Part shown: positions 40,865 through 51,250 of the stretch, one piece after another
How the letters are laid out: each line of letters starts with the position of its first letter
How positions within the stretch are numbered: position 1 is the first letter of the stretch
NCBI RefSeq assembly: GCF_040409815.1
Contig: NZ_CP099959.1
Span: 1,054,001-1,118,000 of the forward strand
Direction: 5' to 3'
Source: Polynucleobacter sp. UK-FUSCHL-C3
GTDB taxonomy: Bacteria > Pseudomonadota > Gammaproteobacteria > Burkholderiales > Burkholderiaceae
DNA: 64,000 nucleotides
Notes under the pieces: model-generated
What the model was told of the DNA's origin: nothing
Seen by the model: only the letters and a program-made list of their open reading frames with translations
Databases searched by the model: none
Program-made: the position numbers and the translations under genes

Positions 40865-41968
40865 TTAACGAGTGCGGGTCGCTGGGATCGCGCTAGAGCT
40901 TACTTTGACATCGGCACATTGCGCTCGATGACGCAAGGCGTGATCCATCAATACTAAGGCCAACATCGCTTCTGCGATGGGTGCCGCACGTATACCTACG
41001 CAAGGATCGTGACGACCTTTAGTTTGAATGACACTTGATTTGCCCTCAATATCAATAGTCTCTTTGGGGCTCATGATGCTTGAAGTAGGTTTAATCGCAA
41101 TCGAGACGCGTAGATCTTGCCCAGTGCTGATACCCCCGAGTGTTCCACCAGAGTTATTGCTCGCAAAACCATCTGGGTGCATCTCATCACCGTGCTCACT
41201 TCCCTTTTGGGCAACTACCGCAAAACCAGCGCCGATCTCAACACCCTTCACGGCATTGATCCCCATCATCACATGGGCGATGTCTGCATCCAATTTATCA
41301 AACAGTGGTTCGCCTAGGCCAATCGGTACTTTACTGGCGCGCACCTCAATCTTTGCCCCGCAGGAGTCTCCTGCTTTACGCAACTGATCCATGTACTCCT
41401 CAAGTTGAGGAATGATTGTTTGGTTTGCCGCAAAGAATGGATTTTGCGGAATCTGTTTGGCATCTTCAAACGGGATCGCTATCTCACCAAGCTGACTCAT
41501 ATGCGCCACAATCTCGGTGCCATGCTGCTCGCGCAACCATTTTTTTGCAATCGCTGCTGCTGCAACAACCGGTGCCGTTAGGCGCGCCGATGAACGACCG
41601 CCTCCGCGTGGATCCCGAAAGCCATATTTATGGTGATAGGTGTAATCCGCATGACCCGGACGGAAGGTCTGCATGATGTCGCCATAATCTTGACTGCGCT
41701 GATCGGTATTGCGAATCAGTAAGCAAATGGGCGTACCAGTAGTTTTACCTTCAAAGACCCCCGATAAGATCTCAACCCGATCTTCTTCTTTACGTTGGGT
41801 CACATGACGAGAGGTACCAGGCTTGCGACGATCCAGATCACCTTGGATATCTGCTTCAGAAAGGGTCATACCGGGCGGGCACCCATCCACCACTGCCCCA
41901 ATGGCAGGACCGTGAGACTCACCAAAAGTGGTGACAGTGAACAGAAGGCCTAAGGTATTTCCGGACAT
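40865..41968 (-). CDS. aroC: Chorismate synthase
   Basis: Converts EPSP to chorismate, the last step of the shikimate pathway, with reduced FMN as cofactor. The 367-residue protein has [23 protein letters not shown] at the start, [31 protein letters not shown] and [17 protein letters not shown], the signatures of the family. It lies 24 bases downstream of the YihY gene. Confidence 0.98.
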   Translation of the reverse strand: MSGNTLGLLFTVTTFGESHGPAIGAVVDGCPPGMTLSEADIQGDLDRRKPGTSRHVTQRKEEDRVEILSGVFEGKTTGTPICLLIRNTDQRSQDYGDIMQTFRPGHADYTYHHKYGFRDPRGGGRSSARLTAPVVAAAAIAKKWLREQHGTEIVAHMSQLGEIAIPFEDAKQIPQNPFFAANQTIIPQLEEYMDQLRKAGDSCGAKIEVRASKVPIGLGEPLFDKLDADIAHVMMGINAVKGVEIGAGFAVVAQKGSEHGDEMHPDGFASNNSGGTLGGISTGQDLRVSIAIKPTSSIMSPKETIDIEGKSSVIQTKGRHDPCVGIRAAPIAEAMLALVLMDHALRHRAQCADVKVSSSAIPATRTR

Positions 41969-41992
41969 AGCTCCATTATGGCACTAGGCGGA

Positions 41993-42835
41993 TCAATGCT
42001 CCTGAACCAAGCGTTGCCGAATAGTTGGCATATTAGCCACGATCACCGCGCCCGCTAAGGTTACCCACCAGGTGATATAAATCCAGATCAGCATCAGAGG
42101 CACAATCGCAAACGTCCCATATACCGTTTTGTAGAAAGCAGCTTGGGTGACAAAAAAGGCAAAGCCAAATTTTGTGAGCTCATAGGCGAGGCCTGCAAAC
42201 ATAGCCCCGGTCAATGCGTCTCTCCACTCAACTTTCGTAAACGGCAAGACACGGTAGGCCAGAGCAAAAACAATGAAAGCCAAAAGACTCGATACGATCG
42301 TGCTCATGAACTTAAAGCCTGCTGAAAGTGCTGGGAACCAGCCACTCGCTGATGCAAACAAGACGCCACTTAGATATATACCAAAACCCAGTAAGAGCGG
42401 TCCCATTACTGTAGCAGCAAGATAAATTAGCATCTTCTTCAGAAATGGTCGGCGCTCTTTCACTTGCCAGATCTCATTAAAGGCACGCTCAATGACGATC
42501 ATGGTCACGATGGTCGTGAGCAATAAGCCAACAGATCCAACCAGAGTTAACTCTTTAGCCTTTGTAGAAAACTGGCTGAGATAGTTTGATATTTGCTGAT
42601 TAATGCCACCCGGGAAATAGTTTTTCAGTACCCAGGTCTGAAAAGTGGCTCGTAACGCCACCACGCCCGGTAAGTTCGATACCAAATAGGATCCGATGGT
42701 AAGGATTGGCACCAGCGAGAGGATGGTGGTAAATGCCAAGCTGGCAGATACTTGATTGAGCTTTAGGTGCCGATTACGCTCCCACAACTCTTTACCGAGA
42801 GAAAGCCAACGCTGGATTGAATACGTTAATTGCAT
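41993..42835 (-). CDS. YihY/virulence factor BrkB family membrane protein
   Basis: 280-residue inner-membrane protein with about six hydrophobic segments and the family motif SLAFTTILSLVPILTI near residue 30, AFNEIWQVKERRPFLKK in the middle loop, and YKTVYGTFAIVPLMLIWIYITW near the C-terminus. Once called RNase BN by mistake; the real role is unknown. It is divergent from wrbA over 49 bases. Confidence 0.93.
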   Translation of the reverse strand: MQLTYSIQRWLSLGKELWERNRHLKLNQVSASLAFTTILSLVPILTIGSYLVSNLPGVVALRATFQTWVLKNYFPGGINQQISNYLSQFSTKAKELTLVGSVGLLLTTIVTMIVIERAFNEIWQVKERRPFLKKMLIYLAATVMGPLLLGFGIYLSGVLFASASGWFPALSAGFKFMSTIVSSLLAFIVFALAYRVLPFTKVEWRDALTGAMFAGLAYELTKFGFAFFVTQAAFYKTVYGTFAIVPLMLIWIYITWWVTLAGAVIVANMPTIRQRLVQEH

Positions 42836-42863
42836 GCCCGTATCATATGGGAATCTATACTGA

Positions 42864-43489
<626 letters not shown>

Positions 43490-43490
<1 letters not shown>

Positions 43491-43903
43491 TGGGTAATAT
43501 GCTCACCAAAATCCTTGATAAGGATAAATACGTATTAATTGCGAGTGCTGCGACGCTAGACCTCATCCTTTTGTGCATCGCTTGGGAATGGTTTATCTCT
43601 CCGCTACGTCCGGGCGGCTCTTGGTTGATTCTAAAAGCCCTGCCACTAATCATCCTCTTGCCCGGCCTATGGCGAGCCAATATCTACACTATGCAATGGG
43701 GTACGATGCTCATTCTGGTTTACACCACGGAGGCTTTGGTTCGGCTCTCCGAATCGGGTTGGAACTTTTGGATGGCACTGCTAGAGCTAGTGTTCTCGAT
43801 CATCGTCTTTGTATGCCTTCTCCTATATTTAAAGCCCATCAAGGCAGAAGCAAAGGCAAAGGCCAAAGCGGATCCCAAAGCAAACACTACCCCCAAGCAA
43901 TAG
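43490..43903 (+). CDS. DUF2069 family membrane protein
   Basis: 137-residue protein with four hydrophobic segments between about residues 15 and 115 and a Lys/Ala-rich C-terminal tail. It has the DUF2069 pattern (PLIILLPGLWRANIYTMQWGTMLILVYTTEALVR). Function unknown. The wrbA-DUF2069 pairing is common in betaproteobacteria. It is followed 9 bases later by the FAD-linked dehydrogenase gene. Confidence 0.9.
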
Positions 43904-43912
43904 AATGTTGGC

Positions 43913-45334
43913 ATGAGCCCTTCTGCATTCATTTCACATTGCCAAAAACTTCTGGGGCAGGCATATGTTCTGCTTGACGATCAGGACAAAGCGCCCTACT
44001 TAAGCGATTGGCGTAATCGTTACCAAGGCAAGGCTCTTGCCATCCTTTTGCCCAATACCACTACACAAGTGGCTGAGATTGTGAAGGCATGTAATCAGGC
44101 CAAGATCTCTATCGTGCCGCAAGGGGGCAACACGAGTATGTGTGGCGCTGCTACTCCCAATGACAGCGGGCAACAGGTAGTTATGAACCTCAAGCGCATG
44201 CAGACCATTCGCGGAATTGATGCGAGCAATCAAACGATCGTGGTTGAGGCTGGCTGTATTTTGCAAACTGTTCAGGAAGCAGCTAAAGCACAAGGATTTT
44301 TATTTCCTCTGAGCTTAGGCGCGCAAGGTAGCTGTCAGATTGGTGGTAATTTAGCAACCAATGCGGGTGGCACCAATGTCTTGCGCTACGGCAATGCGCG
44401 TGAGCTGTGTTTAGGTCTTGAGGTGGTCACTGCACAGGGCGAGATCATGCAGGGTCTTCGCAGTTTGCGAAAAGACAACACCGGCTTTGACTTACGCGAT
44501 CTCTATATTGGATCCGAGGGTTGCTTGGGCATCATCACTGCGGCGGTGTTTAAGCTATATCCGCTTCCAACAGCACAGTGGACAGCATTGGTAGCAGTGC
44601 CTGATATTCCATCGACCATCCAGCTCCTCAACCTCTTTCAGAAACGTACGGCTGCTTTACTCACCGGCTTTGAGATGATGTCTAAAGATTCTTTAGACCT
44701 GACTGCAAAACACTTTCCGCAGATGAAGAACCCTCTGTCTAACGATCCAGCGTATACCGTTTTGGTCGAGTTATCCGATCACGAAAGTGAAGAGCACGCT
44801 CGCAATCTAATGGAGAGTGTTCTAGAAAGTGCTTTTGAGAGTGGTCTAGCGACTGATGCTGTGATTGCTAGCAACCTCTCTCAGGCTCAATCATTTTGGA
44901 CCATGCGCGAGCATATTACGATGGCCCAAGCACAAGAAGGCGCTAACCTCAAGCACGATATCTCTTTACCAATCTCTTCCCTGCATGCTTTTATTGAGGA
45001 AACCGATGGTATCTTGCGACAACATTTCAGTGGCGTGCGCCTTATTAACTTCGGGCATCTTGGGGATGGTAATTTGCATTACAACGTTGCTCCCCCCGTT
45101 GGAACAAACCCCAAAGAATTTAACAGCAGTCATGAGCAAGTAATTCATGATGTGGTCTATACGCAAGTTGAGAAACACCACGGCTCTATCTCTGCTGAAC
45201 ATGGTATTGGCCAGCTCAAACTTCCTGATTTAGAGGCTCATCGAGGCTCTGTTGCCCTTCAACTGATGCGTAGTCTGAAACATGCTCTCGATCCTAACAA
45301 CATCCTAAACCCTGGCAAAGTAATCTCCGAATAA
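43913..45334 (+). CDS. FAD-linked 2-hydroxyacid dehydrogenase (D-2-hydroxyglutarate/D-lactate type)
   Basis: 473-residue FAD-binding oxidoreductase. It has the PCMH-type FAD domain (VPQGGNTSMCGAATPND, GGNLATNAGGTNVLRYGNARELCLGLEVVTA) and a C-terminal FAD-oxidase domain with NFGHLGDGNLHYNV and HHGSISAEHGIGQLK. The closest functional analogues are D-2-hydroxyglutarate and D-lactate dehydrogenases; in these organisms it could recycle 2-hydroxyglutarate made by SerA. The exact substrate is not determinable. Its stop overlaps the next start by one base (TAATG). Confidence 0.87.
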   Translation: MSPSAFISHCQKLLGQAYVLLDDQDKAPYLSDWRNRYQGKALAILLPNTTTQVAEIVKACNQAKISIVPQGGNTSMCGAATPNDSGQQVVMNLKRMQTIRGIDASNQTIVVEAGCILQTVQEAAKAQGFLFPLSLGAQGSCQIGGNLATNAGGTNVLRYGNARELCLGLEVVTAQGEIMQGLRSLRKDNTGFDLRDLYIGSEGCLGIITAAVFKLYPLPTAQWTALVAVPDIPSTIQLLNLFQKRTAALLTGFEMMSKDSLDLTAKHFPQMKNPLSNDPAYTVLVELSDHESEEHARNLMESVLESAFESGLATDAVIASNLSQAQSFWTMREHITMAQAQEGANLKHDISLPISSLHAFIEETDGILRQHFSGVRLINFGHLGDGNLHYNVAPPVGTNPKEFNSSHEQVIHDVVYTQVEKHHGSISAEHGIGQLKLPDLEAHRGSVALQLMRSLKHALDPNNILNPGKVISE

Positions 45335-45882
45335 TGCTTCGCTTACTTTTTATCCTGACGCTATTTCTTTCTGGAACGGCTAATGCAAACTTGGTGGAGG
45401 ATCTGCGTTCCGGCTCTAGCCTCATCATCATGCGTCATGCTGATGCCCCAGGATTTAGTGACCCGCAAGGTTATCGTCTCAATGATTGCTCTAGCCAACG
45501 TAATCTCGGTGATTACGGGCGCAAACAAGCATCAGAGATTGGTCAGTGGCTTGCAGCCCAAGGAATTAAAGAAGCCCGGGTCTTTAGTAGTCCTTGGTGT
45601 CGCTGTATGGATACGGCTACCCTCCTTAATAAAGGTAAGGCTGTTCCAGAGTCTTCGTTAGGATCTTTCTTCGAAGAAATGAGTCGGGGGGATAAACAAA
45701 CAAGAGAGCTTGAGGCTTTTATACAAAAACAATTATCAAGCAGCAATAAGGCCCCGTTGATCTTGGTTAGTCATCAGGTTAATATCCGCGCCTTGACTGG
45801 TGTCTCGGTCGGCTCAGGACAAATGCTCTTGGTGAAGGTGAACAAACAGGGTCAGGTGATCCAACAACGTTCTATTCCCTGA
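45334..45882 (+). CDS. Exported histidine phosphatase family protein
   Basis: 182-residue phosphatase with a signal peptide (MLRLLFILTLFLSGTANA). Catalytic R34-H35 lie in IIMRHADAPG, followed by the RVFSSPWCRCMDTA segment and the second histidine in LVSHQVNIRALTG. Export suggests a periplasmic phosphomonoesterase. The substrate is unknown. It is translationally coupled to the dehydrogenase gene upstream. Confidence 0.88.
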   Translation: MLRLLFILTLFLSGTANANLVEDLRSGSSLIIMRHADAPGFSDPQGYRLNDCSSQRNLGDYGRKQASEIGQWLAAQGIKEARVFSSPWCRCMDTATLLNKGKAVPESSLGSFFEEMSRGDKQTRELEAFIQKQLSSSNKAPLILVSHQVNIRALTGVSVGSGQMLLVKVNKQGQVIQQRSIP

Positions 45883-45939
45883 TCGTTAGAGCTTGACGAG
45901 ATTCAATTTGACTAAGGCTAAAAATGAGAAAATGCGCTT

Positions 45940-46902
45940 ATGAGCACCATTATTGACCCAGCCATCCTCTTCTTTATCTTTGGTGTATTTGCAGGATTGG
46001 TGAAGTCCAATCTAGAGATCCCCCAACCTATTACACGCTTTCTATCCCTTTACCTTTTAATGGCCTTGGGCCTAAAAGGTGGTTTTGCTCTGCACCAATC
46101 TGGGTTGACCTTAGCAATTACTACTAGCTTAGGCATTGCCATCTTCTTGGCGTGCGTTGTGCCGCTGGTGAGCTACTTCTTTCTAAAAACTAAACTGGGT
46201 GCACTTGACTCTGCTGCGATTGCGGCCACCTATGGTTCAGTGAGCGCGGTTACCTTTATTACCGCCACTCAGTATTTAAATCATGTGCAAATCGAGTATG
46301 GCGGTCATATGGCAGCTGCCATGGCATTAATGGAATCGCCTGCCATTATCTTAGCAATCTTTTTAGCCAATCGTGCCAAGTCTTCGGTATCACAAACGAA
46401 GCAGTCTCTTAAAGTCGGTAAGTTATTGCATGAGTCCTTTACGGATGGTGCACAGCTTCTTCTTTTGGGTGCCATGCTCATTGGAATTTTATCGGGGCCC
46501 GATGGTCAAAAGGTGATGGCGCCGTTCTCGGTTGATCTCTTTAAAGGAATGTTGGCCTTCTTCTTACTTGATATGGGCTTAATGAGTGCAAAGAGTTTTG
46601 CAGACTTAAAAGGAAAGCCGCGCGTACTCTTTTTATATGCATTCATTGCACCCTTGTGCCACTCCTTACTCGCACTCAGTCTTTGCCTTCTCTTTCAGGT
46701 TGAGCTTGGCAATACGATCCTACTCATGGTACTTGCTGCTAGCGCTTCTTATATTGCGGTACCTGCTGTACTGCGTCATGCCCTACCGGAGGTCAGTCCT
46801 GCTCTGTATATGGGGATGTCGCTCGGCATTACTTTCCCTCTCAATATCATTATTGGCATCCCGCTCTACGCCCTAATCGCCAAATGGGCCTTAGGGTCTT
46901 AG
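45940..46902 (+). CDS. sbtA: SbtA-type sodium-dependent bicarbonate permease
   Basis: 320-residue integral membrane protein with about ten hydrophobic segments in two inverted halves. It matches the SbtA family: FGVFAGLVKSNLEIPQPITRFLSLYLLMALGLKGG at the N-terminus, GSVSAVTFITATQYL in the first half, and ASASYIAVPAVLRHALPEV...YMGMSLGITFPLNIIIGIPLY at the end. In cyanobacteria SbtA takes up bicarbonate; in heterotrophs it may feed anaplerotic carboxylases. No SbtB (PII-like) regulator is visible alongside. The Met at 45940 has no strong ribosome-binding site. Confidence 0.9.
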   Translation: MSTIIDPAILFFIFGVFAGLVKSNLEIPQPITRFLSLYLLMALGLKGGFALHQSGLTLAITTSLGIAIFLACVVPLVSYFFLKTKLGALDSAAIAATYGSVSAVTFITATQYLNHVQIEYGGHMAAAMALMESPAIILAIFLANRAKSSVSQTKQSLKVGKLLHESFTDGAQLLLLGAMLIGILSGPDGQKVMAPFSVDLFKGMLAFFLLDMGLMSAKSFADLKGKPRVLFLYAFIAPLCHSLLALSLCLLFQVELGNTILLMVLAASASYIAVPAVLRHALPEVSPALYMGMSLGITFPLNIIIGIPLYALIAKWALGS

Positions 46903-46964
46903 ATACCTCAGTTCCTAAGTGTGATCCTGCGCCCTATCAAATGAATAAATATACAAAGGGTCTC

Positions 46965-47972
46965 ATGGTTCTAAACAAGCGTCGTCAGGTATTGAAATGG
47001 GTTGCGGGGGGAAGTGCTATTGCTCTTACCCCACAAATGATGCATTTTGCGCGAGCCGCTGATGATTTTTTAAAGGGCCCTCCCGTTAAAGATATTCCGG
47101 CAAAGCAAATTGGTCCGCATGTTTGGCTCGTTTACTCCCCTGACGGTTTTCCAACTCCTGAGAACCAAGGAATGATGGCTAACATTACCTTTGTAGTGAG
47201 TAGCAAAGGTGTCATTCTCTTGGATACTGGTGCCTCTGTGCAAATTGGTGAGATGGCGATACGCATGATCAAGCGGGTCACCAATAAACCAGTGATTGCG
47301 ATCTTTAACTCCCACTATCACGGCGATCATTTCTTGGGCAATCAAGCATTTGTTGAGGCGTATGGTAAAGATGTACCCATTTACGCCCACCCCTATTCCA
47401 TCGCTCAAATCAAAGGGATCGAAGGTAATGCCTGGCGTAATCTGATGGAACGCTGGACCAACCAAGCTACTGCCGGTACAAAAGTGATTGCCCCAACGCA
47501 TTCAGCCAATCATGGCAATGTATTTCATTATGGTGATGTCAGGATCAAGGTCCATCATCATGGTGTCGCTCATACACCCGGTGATATCTCTATGCAGGTT
47601 ATCGAAGATAAGATGACCTATGTAGGTGATATCGCCATGGGCAATCGCATCGCCAATATCGATGATGGTTCGTATGTTGGTACTTTTAAAACCTATAAAA
47701 ACCTGCAAAGTTCTGAGGGCGATCAGATATGGATACCCGGTCACGGTGAGCCAAGCAAACAGCTCCTCAAGGAATACGGTGAGTTCTTGGCTGGTATTTA
47801 TGAAACCTGTGTCAAAGCGGTTAAAGACGGGCAAGATCTTAGTGTTGCTAAGTCGCTCGTTCTAAAGGACCCGCGGGTTAGCAAACGGGCCAAGACCATG
47901 CAGGGCTTTGACAACAACATCGGTAAGTACACGAGCCTTGCCTATTTAGAGGCTGAAAAAGAGGTCTTCTAA
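46965..47972 (+). CDS. Tat-exported MBL-fold metallo-hydrolase
   Basis: Metallo-beta-lactamase-fold enzyme with zinc motif HYHGDH (H117, H119, D121, H122 counting from this start), GVAHTPGDIS (third His), YVGDIAMGN (bridging Asp) and IPGHGEP (last His). The N-terminus has a twin-arginine signal, KRRQVLKWVAGGSAIAL with an ARA cleavage site near residue 33, so it should be exported folded to the periplasm. The frame extends upstream into sbtA; ATG 46965 is favoured by AAAGGG just before it, and 46941 is the alternative. It resembles SoxH-like or quinoprotein-associated zinc hydrolases; substrate unknown. Confidence 0.85.
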   Translation: MVLNKRRQVLKWVAGGSAIALTPQMMHFARAADDFLKGPPVKDIPAKQIGPHVWLVYSPDGFPTPENQGMMANITFVVSSKGVILLDTGASVQIGEMAIRMIKRVTNKPVIAIFNSHYHGDHFLGNQAFVEAYGKDVPIYAHPYSIAQIKGIEGNAWRNLMERWTNQATAGTKVIAPTHSANHGNVFHYGDVRIKVHHHGVAHTPGDISMQVIEDKMTYVGDIAMGNRIANIDDGSYVGTFKTYKNLQSSEGDQIWIPGHGEPSKQLLKEYGEFLAGIYETCVKAVKDGQDLSVAKSLVLKDPRVSKRAKTMQGFDNNIGKYTSLAYLEAEKEVF

Positions 47973-47997
47973 GCTATGTATAAAGATCATATTTGCT

Positions 47998-49341
47998 TTA
48001 AGAGCTGAGTTTTACTTTAATCTGCCCCGCTAATTGCTCTGCTTGTTTGGCGATTGCGCTTGCAGCTACCACGTCCCCCAAACTCCCCATGGTCGCAGGC
48101 CCAATCATCCAGACATCATTCCATGGCTGTTGATCCGATTTTAGAACTCTGAACTGAGTATCGACTGCAATAGCTTTAGCAAGAGCGTCTGGTATCGCAC
48201 AGTGATCGGCAATCAATCGATTTAACAATCGATCAGAGCCAACGCCCGTGCAATTTATCACTCGGTCGCCAAGTATCTCAAGACCAGTATTTAAGACCAC
48301 CTTCACCTTGGAGCTCATAGCGATCACCCGCTTCGCACGACCCAGAACGAATTGAATTTGTCCAGTCGCTTTGAAAGCCTCAAACGCAACTATGGTCTGC
48401 GGTCCAGCCCGAAAACGATAGAGATTCCATAGCCACCCAAAGCGTTTCATCAAAATCCTGCGCTGATGATCTGTAAAGCCTCGCCAGATCTGATTGAGAT
48501 CTGGTCGCAACTCTTCCCATGCGCATTGCCACTCCGAGCTCTGGGGAGGTGCGGAGGGTAAGTAATGTCGCATGAACCGAACTAAGCGAGCGGGCGTGAG
48601 CTGATCAGGTCAATTAGGTTGCGTTCGTCTTTGCCATGGTGCTTGCGCCGGAGGAAAAATAGCGCGAGGGCTAATCGCATCAATCCGAGCTCGATGACCT
48701 TGCTCGGCTAACGCATTAATCGCATCTAAAGCCGTGAGACCTCCCCCGAGCAAAATAATGTCTTCATCTGGTGCAATATGCTTTAAGTGATCGCCTGGCC
48801 AGGGATTTTCGATCAAGCGTGCGCTGATGTCACCCGGGGATGCGCCTTCGATATCTACGGGGCAAGGCCATCTGGGTGAGGCATTACCGGTAGCCAAAAT
48901 GACATTCTTGGCATTAAAGCTTTCATGGCCATATTCAAGAACCCAATATTCCTTGTGGCGTCTGAGTCGATCAACCCTCGCATGAATTTGTTGGAGCTTT
49001 TGAGGACCTAGCTCAGCAACAAGGAGAGCTTGCATGTAGAGGCCGAAGTCATTGCGTCGATAGAAAAATCCGGCTTCATTCTTGGCCTGACTATCCTTAA
49101 TAGTTCGCTCTGCCCAGCGGGCAAAGTGCAATGGATCGTCTGTAAAAATAGTAGGCAGATCCTCGCGAACGTTTAGTCGATAGGCGGGACTACTTGTCTG
49201 ATAAGCATTACCCCGCCCCAACTCACCCGTTCCAAAGACACTAAGAGAGGCTGCAGGAATGCCTTGGCGCAAGAGATGAACCACCATGACTGCAGCTGCA
49301 AAGCCATCGCCTACAATCGCAATATTATTTGTATGAACCAC
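47998..49341 (-). pseudogene. FAD-NAD(P)-binding protein (YdhS-like) interrupted by an in-frame TGA
   Basis: Two halves of one protein in the same frame. The 5' half (49341-48613, GTG start) carries the FAD motif IAIVGDGFAAAVMVVHLLRQG and a central LLGGGLTALDAINALAEQG Rossmann motif. Translation ends at TGA 48610-48612. The frame then continues without any shift for 203 more codons (LTPARLVRFMRHYLPSA ... VINCTGVGSDRLLNRL ... IGPATMGSLGDVVAASAIAKQAEQLA), which is the expected C-terminal half. The whole would be 447 residues plus the stop, a normal length for the family. So a single base change probably inactivated or truncated it recently; neither half has decayed otherwise. A second product from ATG 48573 is possible but lacks a good ribosome-binding site. 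Sequencing error is the alternative explanation. Confidence 0.8.
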
Positions 49342-49405
49342 TGTCTAAACGAATGAACTGAATTTAGACAGTATAGTTCGCTAGTTAATCAGACTATGAG
49401 GCAAT

Positions 49406-49434
49406 AAAAAAGCCGCCAGGTAGGCGGCTTTTTA
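49406..49434 (-). terminator. Rho-independent terminator of the HU gene
   Basis: AAAGCCGCC and GGCGGCTTT form a perfect stem around an AGGTA loop. Read on the minus strand the stem is followed by a T run, 19 or more bases past the HU stop codon. Confidence 0.9.
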
Positions 49435-49452
49435 GGAATCAGGGGTAACTGA

Positions 49453-49734
49453 TTACTTACGTTTGTTTACTGAGTCTTTAAATGCTTTACCTGCAGAGAA
49501 CTTAGCAGTCTTTGAAGCTGCAATCTTAATTGCCTCTCCAGTTTTTGGATTACGACCTACGCGAGCAGAACGCTTTCCTTGGCTAAATGTTCCAAAACCA
49601 ACTAACTGAACGGAGTCACCTTTTGTTATTGATTTAATAATGTTATCAATTGCAGAATTTAAGGCACGCTCTGCACTTGCTTTTGAAAGTTCTGCTTCAT
49701 CAGCAATTTTTTCTACTAGTTCAGCTTTATTCAT
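49453..49734 (-). CDS. hup: HU-family DNA-binding protein
   Basis: 93-residue nucleoid protein: MNKAELVEKIADEAELSKASAERALN at the N-terminus, [30 protein letters not shown] in the beta-arm (with the DNA-intercalating Pro of NPKTG) and FSAGKAFKDSVN in the C-terminal helix. It matches HU rather than IHF, and pairs with no visible partner. It forms a single-gene unit with a strong terminator. The 265 bases upstream (49735-49999) hold its promoter region and nothing else I recognise. Confidence 0.95.
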   Translation of the reverse strand: MNKAELVEKIADEAELSKASAERALNSAIDNIIKSITKGDSVQLVGFGTFSQGKRSARVGRNPKTGEAIKIAASKTAKFSAGKAFKDSVNKRK

Positions 49735-49999
49735 ATTTTTCCTTTAAACAAACAATTAAAAATCTGCTACAAAAAGAGTTGTCATGACAGCCCAAAAATC
49801 CGAGTCATACCAGCAATGATTACCAATTACTATAAGGCCGCAATTAATAATGCAGTAAGTTTGCTACATCACTCTTCTGAACACAAGGGGCTAACCCTAA
49901 GGATAATCCCTCATTTTTACTGTACTTTTATCCCAATCTGAGCCTTTGCTGGCTTGAATTTGCGGGTAATTTCATAATCTGGTTCTAAATTAAGCGCTT

Positions 50000-50884
50000 T
50001 TACTTGACAATTGATCCGCGCCTTACAAGCATCTTTCTGCCAATCATAACGGTTGCAATCACCAGACTTGCAAAAATAATATTGATCGAAGTAATCGGTT
50101 CAGAGACCAAAATAGCAGAGGCAAGAAGAGTACAAAATGGTTGTAATAACTGCACTTGACTAACGCGTGCTATTCCACCAATTGCCATACCACCATACCA
50201 AAAGAAGAATCCAATAAACATTGAGAAGATACTCAAGTATAGAAAGCTAGACCACGCCATGAGGTCTGCCTGTAAGTAACTTGGCTCGAACGTCAGCATA
50301 CTAAACAAGGCATTAATTGGTAGCGCAATCACCAGGGCCCAAGAGATCACCTCTTTAGCATTGATGATGCGCGATAAATTACCCCCAACTGCATATGAAA
50401 TCCCATTGGCTAGACAAGCAATTAAGAGTAAGAAATCGGTGTACTGAATCCCCCCCTGACTGTTGATAAAGGCGTAGATAACGACTAAGGAGCAGCCAAC
50501 CAGGGCGCTTACCCAAAACCCTAAGGATGGGCGCTCTTTAAATAGGAGCACCCCCGCTATCACGGTTGCTAAGGGCATGATACCCAGAATGACCCCCGCA
50601 TGCGAGGCCTCGCCCTCGGTCATTGCTAAATTAATAAAGAGTGGGAAGATAAATACCACGCCAATGGCCACAATCACAAATTGGCGTAGCTCACGCACGC
50701 TAGGTAATTTTGCTTTGATACTGAATAGATAGATCGCCGCCAAGAGCCCTGCAAGAACAGCACGGGCAAATGCAATAAAGTAAGGATTAAAACTTTGGAC
50801 TGCTATTTTGGTAACCGGCAAGGTTAGGCTAAAGATAAAAATACCAATAAAGCCAATAAGCATTCCTCTTGTTTCAGTTTTCAC
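50000..50884 (-). CDS. DMT-superfamily (EamA) transporter
   Basis: 294-residue membrane protein with ten predicted hydrophobic segments in two EamA repeats: GMLIGFIGIFIFSLTLPVTKIAV and a second half beginning FLLLIACLANGISYAVGGNLSR. The RAVLAGLLAAIYL and PLATVIAGVLLFKERPSLGFW segments are family hallmarks. These proteins export amino acids or metabolites; substrate unknown. The start is GTG at 50884; an ATG seven codons later is also possible. Confidence 0.9.
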   Translation of the reverse strand: MKTETRGMLIGFIGIFIFSLTLPVTKIAVQSFNPYFIAFARAVLAGLLAAIYLFSIKAKLPSVRELRQFVIVAIGVVFIFPLFINLAMTEGEASHAGVILGIMPLATVIAGVLLFKERPSLGFWVSALVGCSLVVIYAFINSQGGIQYTDFLLLIACLANGISYAVGGNLSRIINAKEVISWALVIALPINALFSMLTFEPSYLQADLMAWSSFLYLSIFSMFIGFFFWYGGMAIGGIARVSQVQLLQPFCTLLASAILVSEPITSINIIFASLVIATVMIGRKMLVRRGSIVK

Positions 50885-50900
50885 GGGGGTAATTGGTCTC

Positions 50901-50933
50901 TAGAAAAGAAAATGGCCCCACTGCGGAGCCATT
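50901..50933 (-). terminator. Rho-independent terminator after the small membrane protein gene
   Basis: On the minus strand AATGGCTCC pairs with GGGGCCATT (one G-U pair) around a GCAGT loop, then a T-rich tract. It lies just downstream of the 69-residue membrane protein gene and before the DMT gene. Confidence 0.82.
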
Positions 50934-50953
50934 CAAGCATTAGGTTTAATGAT

Positions 50954-51163
50954 TTATTTTCTGGACTTTGGTTTGATTGCAAACGACAAATAACTAAGGG
51001 CAACTGCTGCACCGAATGAAAATAGCAAAACAGCTGTTTTAGATTGTGGAGCGCTTGCTGAAAAGATTAGAAACAGTGCCACGGTAATACTAATCACCAT
51101 GCCAGCAAAACCGGCGATTTTCATAGCTTTATCAAGATTACTCATTGAGTCATTTAGTAACAT
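50954..51163 (-). CDS. Small two-helix membrane protein, unknown
   Basis: 69-residue protein with two hydrophobic segments (IAGFAGMVISITVALFLIFSAS and AVLLFSFGAAVALSYLSFAI) and a basic C-terminus KPKSRK. The ATG at 51163 is well supported by AAGGAGACCCAT. No family recognised. It has its own terminator and sits between a DMT transporter and a peroxiredoxin. Confidence 0.75.
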   Translation of the reverse strand: MLLNDSMSNLDKAMKIAGFAGMVISITVALFLIFSASAPQSKTAVLLFSFGAAVALSYLSFAIKPKSRK

Positions 51164-51250
51164 ATGGGTCTCCTTTTTAGGGCAACGGACAATAACCGTG
51201 ATTATTGTATCCCCCTTTGGGATCGATGCTCCTTTTTCCTTAATTCCGCT

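Noticed and set aside
48610..48612. Selenocysteine read-through at the TGA of the FAD-NAD(P) gene
   Set aside because: No conserved Cys/Sec position is expected there in the family and no SECIS-like hairpin was recognised just after the codon. A nonsense mutation or sequencing error is simpler.
49924..50075. Met-less reading frame overlapping the DMT transporter end with several Cys codons
   Set aside because: It has no start codon, opens after a TGA inside the transporter gene and lies mostly antiparallel in composition. It is likely accidental.
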